A stretch of 64,000 nucleotides of DNA from Psychrobacillus vulpis (GTDB lineage Bacteria; Bacillota; Bacilli; Bacillales_A; Planococcaceae), in assembly GCF_006861825.1 (NCBI RefSeq), contig NZ_VDGI01000003.1, positions 133,989-197,988 of the forward strand, given 5' to 3'. A program made the translations under genes and the position numbers. Below the pieces are notes generated by a model. That model saw only the letters and a program-made list of their open reading frames with translations, was not told the origin of the DNA and ran no database searches. Positions within the stretch are counted from its first letter, which is position 1; each line of letters opens with the position of its first letter. Positions 47,322-56,961 of the stretch are shown in pieces.

Positions 47322-47742
47322 AAATAAGCTCCTAACCATCATGCTAATTATATTAGTTTGTATAACTTTAATAGGTGTTGTTGCATTACTCATTGTGTCT
47401 CAATTAAAAGAAAAAGATGAAAATGCAGAACCTACAATAGACGAAATTGTGGAATCTTCGATAGATATACCTGAAATTACGACAAATCTAACCGGCAATA
47501 AATTCATTCGAATTTCGTTGAAAGTGCAAACGGATAGTCCTGAAGCGGCAGAAGAATTAACAAAACGAGATTTCCAAATAAAAAATATAGTTATTGCAGA
47601 GCTTTCCGAGATGACTCCACAGGATTTAGAAGGAAAACAAGGAAAATCAACGTTCCAAGCATCAATTAAAACTAAAATAAATGAGTTAATGGATGATGGA
47701 GAAGTTCAACAAGTTTATATAACTTCTTATATCATTCAGTAA
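47311..47742 (+). CDS. fliL: Flagellar basal body-associated protein FliL
   Basis: Stator-associated membrane protein. The 143-residue product has one N-terminal membrane segment (LLTIMLIILVCITLIGVVALLIV, about residues 6-28) and a periplasmic domain related to stomatin/SPFH folds. ATG 47311 is six bases behind AGGTGA; the GTG at 47302 lies within the SD. It overlaps the end of flbD. Confidence 0.92.
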   Translation: MQNRNKLLTIMLIILVCITLIGVVALLIVSQLKEKDENAEPTIDEIVESSIDIPEITTNLTGNKFIRISLKVQTDSPEAAEELTKRDFQIKNIVIAELSEMTPQDLEGKQGKSTFQASIKTKINELMDDGEVQQVYITSYIIQ

Positions 47743-47771
47743 AGAAACTTTTTTGAATGGAGGTGGGCAGA

Positions 47772-48770
47772 TTGGCAGGAGATATATTATCTCAATCAGA
47801 AATAGATGCGTTGTTAAGCGCGCTTTCGACGGGGGAAATGACCGCAGATGAAATGAAAAGCGATCAAGAATCACGAAAAGTAAGAGTATATGACTTTAAA
47901 CGTGCGCTTCGTTTCTCTAAAGATCAAATCCGAAGTTTAACTCGTATACACGAAAATTTTGCCCGATTATTAACAACATTTTTTTCTGCCCAGTTAAGAA
48001 CTTATGTACAAATTTCTGTAGTGTCCGTAGATCAAATTCCATTTGAAGAATTTATTCGATCGGTACCTCATATGACACTAATAAATGTTTTTGAAGTTCC
48101 GCCACTCGAAGGTAATATTTTAATGGAGATTAACCCGAATATTGCTTATTCCATGTTAGATTTTCTTATGGGTGGAAAGGGAGATACACATACAAAAGTT
48201 GATAATTTAACCGAAATTGAAACGAAAATTATGACTAACTTGTTTGAACGTTCATTTGATAATCTTCGTGAAGCGTGGGCTAATATTGCGGACATAGATC
48301 CTATCCTTTCGGAACTTGAAGTTAACCCGCAATTTTTACAAATGATTTCACCAAATGAAACAGTTGTTGTTATTTCGTTCAATACAGTTATTGGAGAAAC
48401 AAGTGGGATGATTAATATTTGTATACCACATGTCGTTTTAGAGCCTATTGTCCCGAACTTATCTGTTAGATACTGGATGCAAACTAACAAAAAAGAAGTT
48501 TCTCCTGAACAGCTAAAAGTATTGGAGAGACGTGTAAAAGCAGCTGAGATTCCAATCGTTGCAGAGTTAGGAAATACAGAAATATCGATGGAAGACTTAC
48601 TGTATTTGCAATTAGGTGATGTCATTCAATTGAATGCTAAAATTGATGATTCATTACTGATAAAAGTTGGAGATATTCCAAAATTTAAAGCACAACCTGG
48701 TAAACTAAAAAAACGAATGGCTGTACAAGTCATCGAAACTTTGAAAGGAGGAGAGGATGATGATGAGTGA
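47772..48770 (+). CDS. fliM: Flagellar motor switch protein FliM
   Basis: C-ring protein that binds CheY-P. The 332-residue product has the N-terminal CheY-binding peptide (DILSQSEIDALLSAL), a CheC-like middle domain with DFKRALRFSKDQIRSLTRIHENF, and a C-terminal SpoA domain (IPIVAELGNTEISMEDLL). ATG 47757 overlaps the SD GGAGGTGGG; TTG 47772 has good spacing. It overlaps fliY. Confidence 0.94.
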   Translation: MAGDILSQSEIDALLSALSTGEMTADEMKSDQESRKVRVYDFKRALRFSKDQIRSLTRIHENFARLLTTFFSAQLRTYVQISVVSVDQIPFEEFIRSVPHMTLINVFEVPPLEGNILMEINPNIAYSMLDFLMGGKGDTHTKVDNLTEIETKIMTNLFERSFDNLREAWANIADIDPILSELEVNPQFLQMISPNETVVVISFNTVIGETSGMINICIPHVVLEPIVPNLSVRYWMQTNKKEVSPEQLKVLERRVKAAEIPIVAELGNTEISMEDLLYLQLGDVIQLNAKIDDSLLIKVGDIPKFKAQPGKLKKRMAVQVIETLKGGEDDDE

Positions 48771-49908
48771 TGATATGCTCTCCCAAGAAGAAATTGAAGC
48801 CCTCCTTAGAGGAACGACAATTGAAGAAGAAAGAAAAAATGATGTAAGCGAGATAAATGTAGAAGATTATTTAGATACTTTTGCACAAGATACGCTTGGG
48901 GAGATAGGTAATATCTCTTTCGGGAGTTCTGCAACAGCATTATCTGCTCTTTTAGGGCAGAAAGTTGAGATTACAACTCCTAATATCAATATGATTAATC
49001 GATCCAAGTTAAAAGAGGAGTTCCCTCATCCTTATGTGGCGGTCCAAGTGCAATATACTGCTGGACTAATTGGGATGAACCTGCTTGTTATAAAGCAATC
49101 TGATGCAGCGATTATCGCGGATTTAATGCTTGGAGGAGATGGTACTAACCCAAATCCTGAACTAAGTGAGATTCAGTTAAGTGCCGTGCAAGAAGCAATG
49201 AACCAAATGATGGGTTCTGCAGCAACTTCTATGTCGACAGTATTTAATAAAAAAGTGGATATATCCCCTCCTTCAATCGATTTGATGAATCTTCAAGTTG
49301 ATGAAGGTGTAGATGCTCTTCCAAATGAAGATTTACTTATTAAAGTGTCTTTCCGATTAAAAATAGGAGAACTAATTGATTCTAATATTATGCAATTATT
49401 GCCGCTTGATTTTGGATTAAAACTAGTAAAATCTTTAATGGGGGCAGATGAAGATCAGCAAGAAGTAGCTGCAACGCTTGTAGAAGAAAGAGTAGAAACT
49501 AGACCGGTTGCAACGCAAAAGGTTCAGGAAAAAGCTGCGCCACAAGTGCAAATGCAGTTTACTCAACCCCGTGCACAAACACCACAAGTGGAAGTGCAGC
49601 AAGCTCAATTTGCTAGTTTTGATGCACCTAGCTTAACACAAAATGAATCAAGAAATTTGAATTTACTACTTGATATACCACTTCAAGTAACAGTAGAATT
49701 AGGTCGTACAAAACGAACTGTGAAAGATATTCTGGAACTTACGAATGGATCCATCATTGAACTTGATAAACTAGCAGGCGAACCGGTAGATATTCTAGTA
49801 AACAATAGACATATTGCTAAAGGTGAAGTTGTTGTCATTGATGAGAATTTTGGAGTTCGAATTACAGATATTTTAAGCCAAGCAGAGCGTATTCATAATT
49901 TAAGATAA
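48760..49908 (+). CDS. fliY: Flagellar motor switch phosphatase FliY
   Basis: CheY-P phosphatase of the switch, a fusion of CheC-like and FliN-like parts. The 382-residue product has the FliM-like N-terminal peptide (MLSQEEIEALL), two phosphatase motifs (DTLGEIGNISFGSSATALSALL and SAVQEAMNQMMGSAATSM), a Gln/Pro-rich linker near 255-290, and a C-terminal SpoA/FliN domain (PLQVTVELGRTKRTVKDILELT). Three ATG codons in tandem (48757, 48760, 48763) are possible; 48760 is eight bases behind AAGGAGG. Confidence 0.92.
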   Translation: MMSDDMLSQEEIEALLRGTTIEEERKNDVSEINVEDYLDTFAQDTLGEIGNISFGSSATALSALLGQKVEITTPNINMINRSKLKEEFPHPYVAVQVQYTAGLIGMNLLVIKQSDAAIIADLMLGGDGTNPNPELSEIQLSAVQEAMNQMMGSAATSMSTVFNKKVDISPPSIDLMNLQVDEGVDALPNEDLLIKVSFRLKIGELIDSNIMQLLPLDFGLKLVKSLMGADEDQQEVAATLVEERVETRPVATQKVQEKAAPQVQMQFTQPRAQTPQVEVQQAQFASFDAPSLTQNESRNLNLLLDIPLQVTVELGRTKRTVKDILELTNGSIIELDKLAGEPVDILVNNRHIAKGEVVVIDENFGVRITDILSQAERIHNLR

Positions 49909-49926
49909 CACTGGAGGAGACATAAT

Positions 49927-50289
49927 ATGTCGAAAAGAATTTTAATAGTTGATGATGCAGCATTTATGCGCATGATGATCAAAGATATTTTATCCAAAAA
50001 TGGTTTTGAAGTAGTTGGAGAAGCTGGAGATGGTGTTCAAGCAGTTGAAAAATATGCAGAATTAAAACCAGATTTAGTAACAATGGATATTACAATGCCT
50101 GAAATGGATGGAATTGCTGCTTTAAAAGAAATTAAAGCAAAAGATCCAAATGCTGTTATTATTATGTGTTCTGCTATGGGACAACAAGCGATGGTTATTG
50201 ATGCAATCCAAGCTGGTGCAAAAGACTTTATCGTAAAACCATTCCAAGCAGATAGAGTAATTGAAGCTATTTCAAAAGCTATCGGGTAA
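49927..50289 (+). CDS. cheY: Chemotaxis response regulator CheY
   Basis: Single-domain receiver that binds FliM when phosphorylated by CheA. The 120-residue product has the acidic pair D9-D10, phosphoacceptor Asp54 in VTMDITMPEMDG, Ser82 and Lys104 in the KPF motif. ATG 49927 is behind GGAGGAGACA. It precedes the export-gate genes. Confidence 0.95.
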   Translation: MSKRILIVDDAAFMRMMIKDILSKNGFEVVGEAGDGVQAVEKYAELKPDLVTMDITMPEMDGIAALKEIKAKDPNAVIIMCSAMGQQAMVIDAIQAGAKDFIVKPFQADRVIEAISKAIG

Positions 50290-50293
50290 TGAA

Positions 50294-50983
50294 ATGAAGA
50301 GGAAGACTACCCTCATATATAGTATCATTTGTATTCTATTAATATTTTCGTTTCAGGTGGAGGTTCATGCAGCAACTGATCCAACTGAAACGGTTGAAGA
50401 GAATCTTAAAAAGCTACAAAATAAGACAGATAAAGACTCTACTCCAGTAATAGAAGATGAACCAACGACAGAAACAGATATTCCTTCTGAAGGAGTTTCT
50501 GTTTCAGTCTGGGATTATGTGAAAATAATTTTTGCATTATTATTTGTTATTTTATTGCTGTATGGGTTGTTACGTTTTGTTAATAGTAAAAATAGAAGCT
50601 TTCAACAAAATCAGCTTATTCAAAACCTTGGTGGAGTCGGACTTGGTCAAGGGAAATCTGTACAGCTGCTTCAAGCAGGAAACTCATTGTTTTTAGTAGG
50701 TATTGGGGAGGATATTTATTTGTTAAAAGAAATATCGGATCCTGATGAGATAGACAAGCTCACGAAAATTTATGAGGATAAGCAAGATATCGGAAAGTCG
50801 ATACCATATATAGCTGAACTTTTTAGTCATTTAAAAGGTAAGAATCTTTCTAAAGGAAAGAATAACGAAAAAAACAATTCTTCATTTAACGAAACGTTCC
50901 AAAAAAGATTACAAGAAATCAAAAAAGACCGTAGCGATGTATTGAACGATTGGAAGACAAAGGAGCGAGAAAAAAATGAATGA
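50294..50983 (+). CDS. fliZ: Flagellar biosynthetic protein FliO/FliZ
   Basis: Gate-assembly membrane protein of the Bacillus FliZ type (FliO functional equivalent). The 229-residue product has a cleavable-looking signal (RKTTLIYSIICILLIFSF, ending VHA), an acidic external stretch, a membrane helix near residues 77-99 (VKIIFALLFVILLLYGLLRFV), and a cytoplasmic beta-rich FliO domain (LGGVGLGQGKSVQLLQAGNS). The charged tail (about residues 160-229) is rich in Lys/Glu. It overlaps fliP by eight bases. Confidence 0.88.
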   Translation: MKRKTTLIYSIICILLIFSFQVEVHAATDPTETVEENLKKLQNKTDKDSTPVIEDEPTTETDIPSEGVSVSVWDYVKIIFALLFVILLLYGLLRFVNSKNRSFQQNQLIQNLGGVGLGQGKSVQLLQAGNSLFLVGIGEDIYLLKEISDPDEIDKLTKIYEDKQDIGKSIPYIAELFSHLKGKNLSKGKNNEKNNSSFNETFQKRLQEIKKDRSDVLNDWKTKEREKNE

Positions 50984-51641
50984 TTTCGTCCAGTTTTTTT
51001 CGGACAGTGATCCGTCAAATGTCTCCACTTCCATCAAATTGATGCTATTGCTTACGGTTTTATCTTTGGCACCTAGTATTCTCATATTAATGACTTCTTT
51101 TGCTAGAATCGTCATAATACTATCATTTGTTAGAACGGCACTCGCTACTCAGCAAATGCCCCCGAACCAAGTAATTGTAGGACTAGCATTATTTTTAACT
51201 TTTTTCATCATGGCACCAACATTCCAGCAAGTGAATGAAGAAGCACTAACACCTCTTTTTAATGAAGAGATAACATTGGAAGAGGCGTATGAGAATGCAA
51301 GCGGTCCATTTAAAGAATTTATGAGTAAACATACTAGGCAAAAAGATTTGGAACTGTTTTTAAGGTACGCAGAAGCAGAACAACCAGAAACAATAGACGA
51401 TATTCCATTAACTGTTATGGTTCCTGCATTTGCGTTAAGTGAAATTAAAACGGCATTTCAAATTGGTTTTATGATTTTTATACCTTTTTTAGTTATTGAT
51501 ATGATTGTGGCCAGTGTTTTAATGTCTATGGGTATGATGATGTTGCCGCCGGTAATGATATCTTTACCGTTTAAAATATTATTATTTGTTTTAGTAGATG
51601 GTTGGTATTTAGTCATGAAATCCATCTTACAAAGTTTTTAG
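50976..51641 (+). CDS. fliP: Flagellar export gate protein FliP
   Basis: Core of the FliPQR export gate. The 221-residue product has four hydrophobic segments and the family signatures FARIVIILSFVRTALATQQMPPNQV, FMSKHTRQKDLELFL and the closing SMGMMMLPPVMISLPFKILLFVLVDGW. Length equals that of B. subtilis FliP. It overlaps fliZ by eight bases and precedes fliQ by 12 bases. Confidence 0.96.
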   Translation: MNDFVQFFSDSDPSNVSTSIKLMLLLTVLSLAPSILILMTSFARIVIILSFVRTALATQQMPPNQVIVGLALFLTFFIMAPTFQQVNEEALTPLFNEEITLEEAYENASGPFKEFMSKHTRQKDLELFLRYAEAEQPETIDDIPLTVMVPAFALSEIKTAFQIGFMIFIPFLVIDMIVASVLMSMGMMMLPPVMISLPFKILLFVLVDGWYLVMKSILQSF

Positions 51642-51653
51642 GAGCTGATCGTA

Positions 51654-51923
51654 ATGAGTAATGAAATGGTAATTTCGATTGCAGAGCGAGCGATTTGGGT
51701 CATTCTTCTTACATCAGGTCCCCTACTTTTAATCGCATTAATAACTGGTCTTGCCGTAAGTATTTTCCAAGCAACGACGCAAATTCAAGAGCAAACGTTA
51801 GCATTTGTCCCGAAAATTGTCGCTGTATTAGTTGCCATCGTCTTTTTTGGACCGTGGATGTTATCGCAAGTGACATCCTATGCTTCGGATATCTTTGAAA
51901 ATTTAATAAGATACATTGGTTGA
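51654..51923 (+). CDS. fliQ: Flagellar export gate protein FliQ
   Basis: Small gate subunit, 89 residues, with two membrane helices (about residues 17-38 and 53-73) and the family segments VSIFQATTQIQEQTLAFVPKI and GPWMLSQVTSYASDIFENL. SD AGGAG precedes the ATG by nine bases. Confidence 0.95.
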   Translation: MSNEMVISIAERAIWVILLTSGPLLLIALITGLAVSIFQATTQIQEQTLAFVPKIVAVLVAIVFFGPWMLSQVTSYASDIFENLIRYIG

Positions 51924-51927
51924 TTCT

Positions 51928-52704
51928 ATGGAAGAAATATTACCAAAGTTAACTGTATTATTGCTTGTTATTGCACGTGTTTCTGCCTTTTTCGTAACAT
52001 TACCACTCTTTTCACATCGTACTATCCCTGCTACACATCGTATTGCCTTTGCTGTAGTTATTTCTTGGATGATGTACTATACAATCGATGTGGAACCATT
52101 TGAAGTAAATGGAGATTACATATTATTAATAATGAAAGAAGTAATCGTTGGATTATTCATCGGATTACTTGCTTATATCATCATGTCTGCGATTCAAATC
52201 GCCGGTGGATTTATCGACTTTCAAATGGGCTTTGCCATTGCGAATGTAATAGATCCACAAACCGGAGCACAAAGTCCGCTTATAGGACAATTTTTGAATA
52301 CGTTAGCACTCCTACTATTATTAGCGTTGAATGGGCATCACCTATTATTAGATGGAATTTTTTATAGTTATCAGTTTGTACCAATGGAGCTATCCTGGCC
52401 TCCTTTTGGAGAGGAACATTATGTTGAATTTATTGTGAAAACTTTTGCTGGTGTATTTGCGGTAGCATTTCAAATGTCTATACCGGTTGTAGCAACTCTT
52501 TTCTTAGTAGATATTGCATTAGGTATTACAGCAAGAACAGTACCCCAATTAAATATCTTCGTCGTAGGTTTTCCTATTAAAATTGGCGTTAGCTTTTTAG
52601 TGCTTCTTGTGATGATGGGGGTCTTAATGGCGCTTGTTCAAAAATTATTTAATATTATGGTCATAAGTATGCGTGATTTAATGATAATTTTAGGTGGTGG
52701 CTAA
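51928..52704 (+). CDS. fliR: Flagellar export gate protein FliR
   Basis: Third component of the export gate. The 258-residue protein has about six membrane helices, with IARVSAFFVTLPLFS and MGFAIANVIDPQTGAQSPLIGQFLNTLALLLLLALNGHH. The start is uncertain: TTG 51916 (in fliQ) and ATG 51928 are both in frame, neither with a clear SD. I use the ATG. It overlaps none of flhB and leaves one base between them. Confidence 0.93.
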   Translation: MEEILPKLTVLLLVIARVSAFFVTLPLFSHRTIPATHRIAFAVVISWMMYYTIDVEPFEVNGDYILLIMKEVIVGLFIGLLAYIIMSAIQIAGGFIDFQMGFAIANVIDPQTGAQSPLIGQFLNTLALLLLLALNGHHLLLDGIFYSYQFVPMELSWPPFGEEHYVEFIVKTFAGVFAVAFQMSIPVVATLFLVDIALGITARTVPQLNIFVVGFPIKIGVSFLVLLVMMGVLMALVQKLFNIMVISMRDLMIILGGG

Positions 52705-52705
52705 T

Positions 52706-53791
52706 ATGTTCATGCTCCGATTGGATTTACAATTTTTTGCCGGGGAAAAAACGGAAAAAGCGACACCTAAAAAGCGACAAGACTCTCGTAAAAAAGGACA
52801 AGTACTAAAAAGTCCTGATGTAACAAGTGCGATTGTATTATTATCCGTTTTCTTGTTTCTATTTTTCAGTGCAGGATTTTTAAGAACAGAAATATTTTCT
52901 TTTTTCAGTGTTACCTTTACAAAATATATGTTAATAGAAACTCTTTCTATTGAAACAACTGTACAAATATATAAAGATTTACTGATGGAAATGGCCGTTA
53001 TTTTACTACCAATAATGGGGGTTGCAGTTGTTGCTGCTATTGCAGCTAATTTCTTTCAATTCGGGTTATTGTTTACAACGGAGCCATTAAAGTTTGATTT
53101 GAAAAAAATTGATCCAATTAAAGGATTAAAAAGAATATTTTCGCTTAAAGCGATTATTGAACTTTTGAAGTCTATACTAAAAATATCTTTTATCGGTTCC
53201 GTTACAACTCTTGTTTTATGGATGAATTTAGAACAAGTACTTTCATTATCATTTAAAACGCCTTGGGATACTCTTTCTACAGTTGGTTGGTTAACAGGAA
53301 TGATGGGAATAGCTGCTTCTATTGTTTTATTATTTATCTCTGTCTTAGACTATTTTTATCAACGGTTTGACTACGAAAAAAATCTAAAGATGTCGAAACA
53401 AGACATTAAAGATGAACATAAAAATTCCGATGGCGATCCGATTATTAAATCTCGTATTAGGCAGAGACAAAGGGAAATGGCTATGCGTCGAATGATGCAA
53501 GAGGTTCCTACTGCAGATGTAGTTATCACAAATCCGACTCACTTTGCAATTGCTCTTAAATACGATGATGAGTCCATGGATGCTCCAACAGTTGTTGCTA
53601 AAGGTGCTGATTTTGTTGCACAAAAGATAAAGCTTATCGCAAAAGAAAATGATGTAGTAATGGTAGAGAACCGTCCACTTGCTCGTGCTATGTTCGATCA
53701 AGTAGAAGTTGGTCAACGAATTCCGGATGAATTTTTCAAAGCCGTAGCTGAAGTACTTGCTTATGTATATCGTATTAAACAAAAAATTTAA
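52706..53791 (+). CDS. flhB: Flagellar export switch protein FlhB
   Basis: Export-gate protein with the self-cleaving cytoplasmic domain that changes substrate specificity under FliK control. The 361-residue product has an N-terminal basic segment (QFFAGEKTEKATPKKRQDSRKKGQV), four membrane segments, and Asn276-Pro277-Thr278-His279 in TNPTHFAIALKY, the autocleavage motif. C-terminal FlhBCC ends IPDEFFKAVAEVLAYVYRI. The upstream GTG lies within the SD. Confidence 0.95.
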   Translation: MFMLRLDLQFFAGEKTEKATPKKRQDSRKKGQVLKSPDVTSAIVLLSVFLFLFFSAGFLRTEIFSFFSVTFTKYMLIETLSIETTVQIYKDLLMEMAVILLPIMGVAVVAAIAANFFQFGLLFTTEPLKFDLKKIDPIKGLKRIFSLKAIIELLKSILKISFIGSVTTLVLWMNLEQVLSLSFKTPWDTLSTVGWLTGMMGIAASIVLLFISVLDYFYQRFDYEKNLKMSKQDIKDEHKNSDGDPIIKSRIRQRQREMAMRRMMQEVPTADVVITNPTHFAIALKYDDESMDAPTVVAKGADFVAQKIKLIAKENDVVMVENRPLARAMFDQVEVGQRIPDEFFKAVAEVLAYVYRIKQKI

Positions 53792-53815
53792 AGGTAAAGA
53801 TTGAGGTGGAAGTAT

Positions 53816-55849
53816 ATGCAAGTCCGCGATATAACTGTATTAGCATCTGTAATATCAATTGTGGCGATGCTAGTAATACCTCTTCCTCACTGGTTATTGA
53901 GCTTCCTAATAATTATTAACATAACCATCGCATTGCTCATATTAATGACTGCAATGAACATGCAAGAGGCTCTTCAATTTTCTGTATTCCCTCCTTTACT
54001 TTTGCTAGTTACTTTGTTCCGACTTGGACTAAATGTATCGACAACGAGAGCGATATTGTCGGAAGGGGATGCTGGAAAAGTTGTTGAAACCTTTGGTACT
54101 TTTGTAACTGGAGGCAACATTCTAGTAGGTTTAGTTGTATTCTCAATATTAGTGATTATTCAATTCATTGTTATTACTAAAGGTGCGGAGCGAGTATCTG
54201 AAGTAGCTGCTCGATTCACATTAGATGCAATGCCTGGTAAACAAATGAGTATTGATGCGGATTTAAACGCTGGAATGATTTCAGAGAAGGAAGCAAGAGA
54301 AAGACGAGAGAAGGTTAGTAGAGAAGCAGACTTTTACGGAGCAATGGATGGAGCAACAAAATTCGTAAAAGGTGATGCTATCGCAGGTATTATTATTGTT
54401 CTCATAAACTTAACAGTTGGAATTATTATTGGTGTAGTACAGTTAGGACTTCCATTCGGAGAAGCCGCAGTATTGTTCTCTACCTTGACGGTTGGGGATG
54501 GATTAGTTTCTCAAATTCCTGCATTATTAATTTCAACTGCAACTGGTATTGTTGTTACGAGAGCAGCTTCTGAAGGAAATCTAGGTAGTGATATTACGAG
54601 TCAGTTATTTTCACAACCTAAATTACTTTATGTTGCAGCAGGTACGATTGCTTTACTTGGTATAGTTACTCCAATTGGAGTATTTATTACTTTTCCAATT
54701 GCGATTGCATTAGCAGCTGGAGCATATGTCATGAATAAGTCTAGTAAAGAAGATCCAAGTGAAATCGAAGAATATGAAGAAGAAGCTACTACAGACAATA
54801 TGAAAAGTCCTGAAAATGTTATTAATCTATTAAACGTAGATCCAATCGAGTTTGAATTTGGATATGGGCTAATTCCTTTAGTAGACGCTGCTCAAGGTGG
54901 AGATTTGCTCGACCGTGTAGTTATGATTCGTCGACAGCTAGCATTAGAACTTGGAGTAGTTATTCCTGTTGTACGTATTCGCGATAACATCCAATTACAG
55001 CCAAATGAATATCGGATAAAAATAAAAGGAAATGAAATGGCACGTGGTGAACTGTTGTTAGATCATTATTTAGCTATGAGTCCTGGAGATGATGATTCGA
55101 TTGAAGGAATTGACACAATCGAGCCTTCCTTTGGATTGCCGGCTAAATGGATTTCGGAATCAGTAAAGGAAGAAGCTGAAATACTCGGCTATACTGTTGT
55201 CGATCCTCCGAGTGTTGTTTCTACACATATGACAGAGATTATTCGAAATAACGCGAATGAATTACTAGGTCGTCAAGAAACAAAACAACTTATCGATCAC
55301 ATTAGAGAAACGTACCCGATACTTGTGGACGAATTAACTCCTACACCATTAACAGTAGGAGAGATACAAAAAGTGTTAGGGAATTTATTGCGTGAGCATG
55401 TGTCGATTCGAAATTTGCCAATTATCTTTGAAACACTTGCAGATTATTCAAAAATGACTTCTGATGTCGATATATTAACTGAATATACACGACAGTCATT
55501 GGCAAAACAAATTACATCACAATATGCTGGAAATAGTCATATATTAAAAGTTCTTACTGTTTCAGGTAGAGTGGAGAAATTAATAGCAGATAGCATTCAG
55601 CAAACTGAACATGGAAATTATTTATCCGTAGATCCAAATGATTCACAAACAATATTGGAATCTATGGCAAGAGAAGTAGAACGAGCATCATTATTGGAAC
55701 AATCACCAATTATTTTATGCTCACCAGCAGTTAGAATGTATTTACGTCAAATGACAGAACGATATTTTCCTCAAATACCGATTCTATCTTACAACGAATT
55801 AGAATCTTCCATTGAAGTACAAAGTGTTGGGGTGGTGAACATAGAATGA
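53816..55849 (+). CDS. flhA: Flagellar biosynthesis protein FlhA
   Basis: Largest gate component; its cytoplasmic ring accepts export substrates and chaperones. The 677-residue protein has an N-terminal seven-to-eight-helix membrane part (residues 1-315) with FRLGLNVSTTRAIL, ALPGKQMSID type FHIPEP motif (here AMPGKQMSIDADLNAGMI), and a C-terminal cytoplasmic domain. ATG 53816 follows AGGTGGAAG; TTG 53801 precedes it. It equals B. subtilis FlhA in length and overlaps flhF by four bases. Confidence 0.96.
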   Translation: MQVRDITVLASVISIVAMLVIPLPHWLLSFLIIINITIALLILMTAMNMQEALQFSVFPPLLLLVTLFRLGLNVSTTRAILSEGDAGKVVETFGTFVTGGNILVGLVVFSILVIIQFIVITKGAERVSEVAARFTLDAMPGKQMSIDADLNAGMISEKEARERREKVSREADFYGAMDGATKFVKGDAIAGIIIVLINLTVGIIIGVVQLGLPFGEAAVLFSTLTVGDGLVSQIPALLISTATGIVVTRAASEGNLGSDITSQLFSQPKLLYVAAGTIALLGIVTPIGVFITFPIAIALAAGAYVMNKSSKEDPSEIEEYEEEATTDNMKSPENVINLLNVDPIEFEFGYGLIPLVDAAQGGDLLDRVVMIRRQLALELGVVIPVVRIRDNIQLQPNEYRIKIKGNEMARGELLLDHYLAMSPGDDDSIEGIDTIEPSFGLPAKWISESVKEEAEILGYTVVDPPSVVSTHMTEIIRNNANELLGRQETKQLIDHIRETYPILVDELTPTPLTVGEIQKVLGNLLREHVSIRNLPIIFETLADYSKMTSDVDILTEYTRQSLAKQITSQYAGNSHILKVLTVSGRVEKLIADSIQQTEHGNYLSVDPNDSQTILESMAREVERASLLEQSPIILCSPAVRMYLRQMTERYFPQIPILSYNELESSIEVQSVGVVNIE

Positions 55850-56961
55850 AAATGAAAAAATATTCTGCAAGCACAATGCCTGAAGCGATGAAACAAATAA
55901 GAAAAGAGCTAGGCGAGGAAGCAGTAATTTTAAATTCTAAGGTTGTTTATTCAAAAGGGTTTTTAGGTTTGTTTAAAAAGAAGTCTATTGAAGTGTTAGC
56001 AGGTATGGATACATTTGAAAGTCATTCGAACATAATAGATACTCCAACTATACAAATAGATTATCCAGAAAAAATGTCTGACGACATTAAGAGAGAATTA
56101 GAAGACTTAAAGCAAATGGTTAAATCAATTCAACGCCCACGGATGAATGATAATTATCCAGAACAATTTGGAGCAATTATTGATTATCTGAAGGAACAAG
56201 AGTTAGCAGAGGAGCTTATCACAACAGTAAGTGATGAGCTTTTTGTGCATATGAAACAAAAAAATGAAGAAGTTGAGTTGGAAGATCAAATTCATCTTAC
56301 TGAAAAATGCTTAGCTGCACATCTTAATGAGTTACCATTTGGCGGAATCTCATATCAGAAGAAATATATTAATGTGCTAGGTCCTACCGGTGTTGGAAAA
56401 ACAACGACTATTGCAAAAATGGCTGCAAGAGCAGTATTAGAGAAAAAGAAAAAAGTAGGTTTCATAACGACCGATACATACCGAATTGCAGCTATTGAAC
56501 AATTAAAAACATATGCTGGATTACTTCAAGCACCCATTGAAATAGTTTACAGTGAAAAAGATTTACAGGAAGCGATGAAAAAGTTTGAATTGCTTGATAT
56601 TGTATTTATCGATACTGCTGGTCGAAATTATAAAGAAATAAAATTTGTAGAAGACTTACAGAAGTTGATTGACTTTAAGGAGAATACGGAAACTTTTCTC
56701 GTTCTCTCATCAACGTCCAAACAAAAAGATATGGAAGTAATTATTGAACAATTTATTGACTTCCCAATTGAAAAATTCATTTTTACAAAGCTAGATGAAA
56801 CAAATTCTATTGGCTCAATTATTAATTTAATGGTTAAATATAAGAAGGGACTTGCTTACTATACGGATGGTCAAGAAGTACCGGAAGATATTGTGGAATC
56901 TAATCTAAATGAATTACTCAGTTTATTTTTAAAGGGGATTCGTTATGAGAGATCAAGCTGA
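55846..56961 (+). CDS. flhF: Flagellar placement GTPase FlhF
   Basis: SRP-type GTPase that sets the position of flagella. The 371-residue product has an N-terminal basic B domain (SASTMPEAMKQIRKELGEEA), an N domain, and a G domain with G1 [18 protein letters not shown] near residue 180, TTDTYRIAAIEQLKTYA, DTAGRN and TKLDETNSIGS. The start is in an ATGA overlap with flhA; the 3' end overlaps flhG. Confidence 0.95.
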   Translation: MKMKKYSASTMPEAMKQIRKELGEEAVILNSKVVYSKGFLGLFKKKSIEVLAGMDTFESHSNIIDTPTIQIDYPEKMSDDIKRELEDLKQMVKSIQRPRMNDNYPEQFGAIIDYLKEQELAEELITTVSDELFVHMKQKNEEVELEDQIHLTEKCLAAHLNELPFGGISYQKKYINVLGPTGVGKTTTIAKMAARAVLEKKKKVGFITTDTYRIAAIEQLKTYAGLLQAPIEIVYSEKDLQEAMKKFELLDIVFIDTAGRNYKEIKFVEDLQKLIDFKENTETFLVLSSTSKQKDMEVIIEQFIDFPIEKFIFTKLDETNSIGSIINLMVKYKKGLAYYTDGQEVPEDIVESNLNELLSLFLKGIRYERSS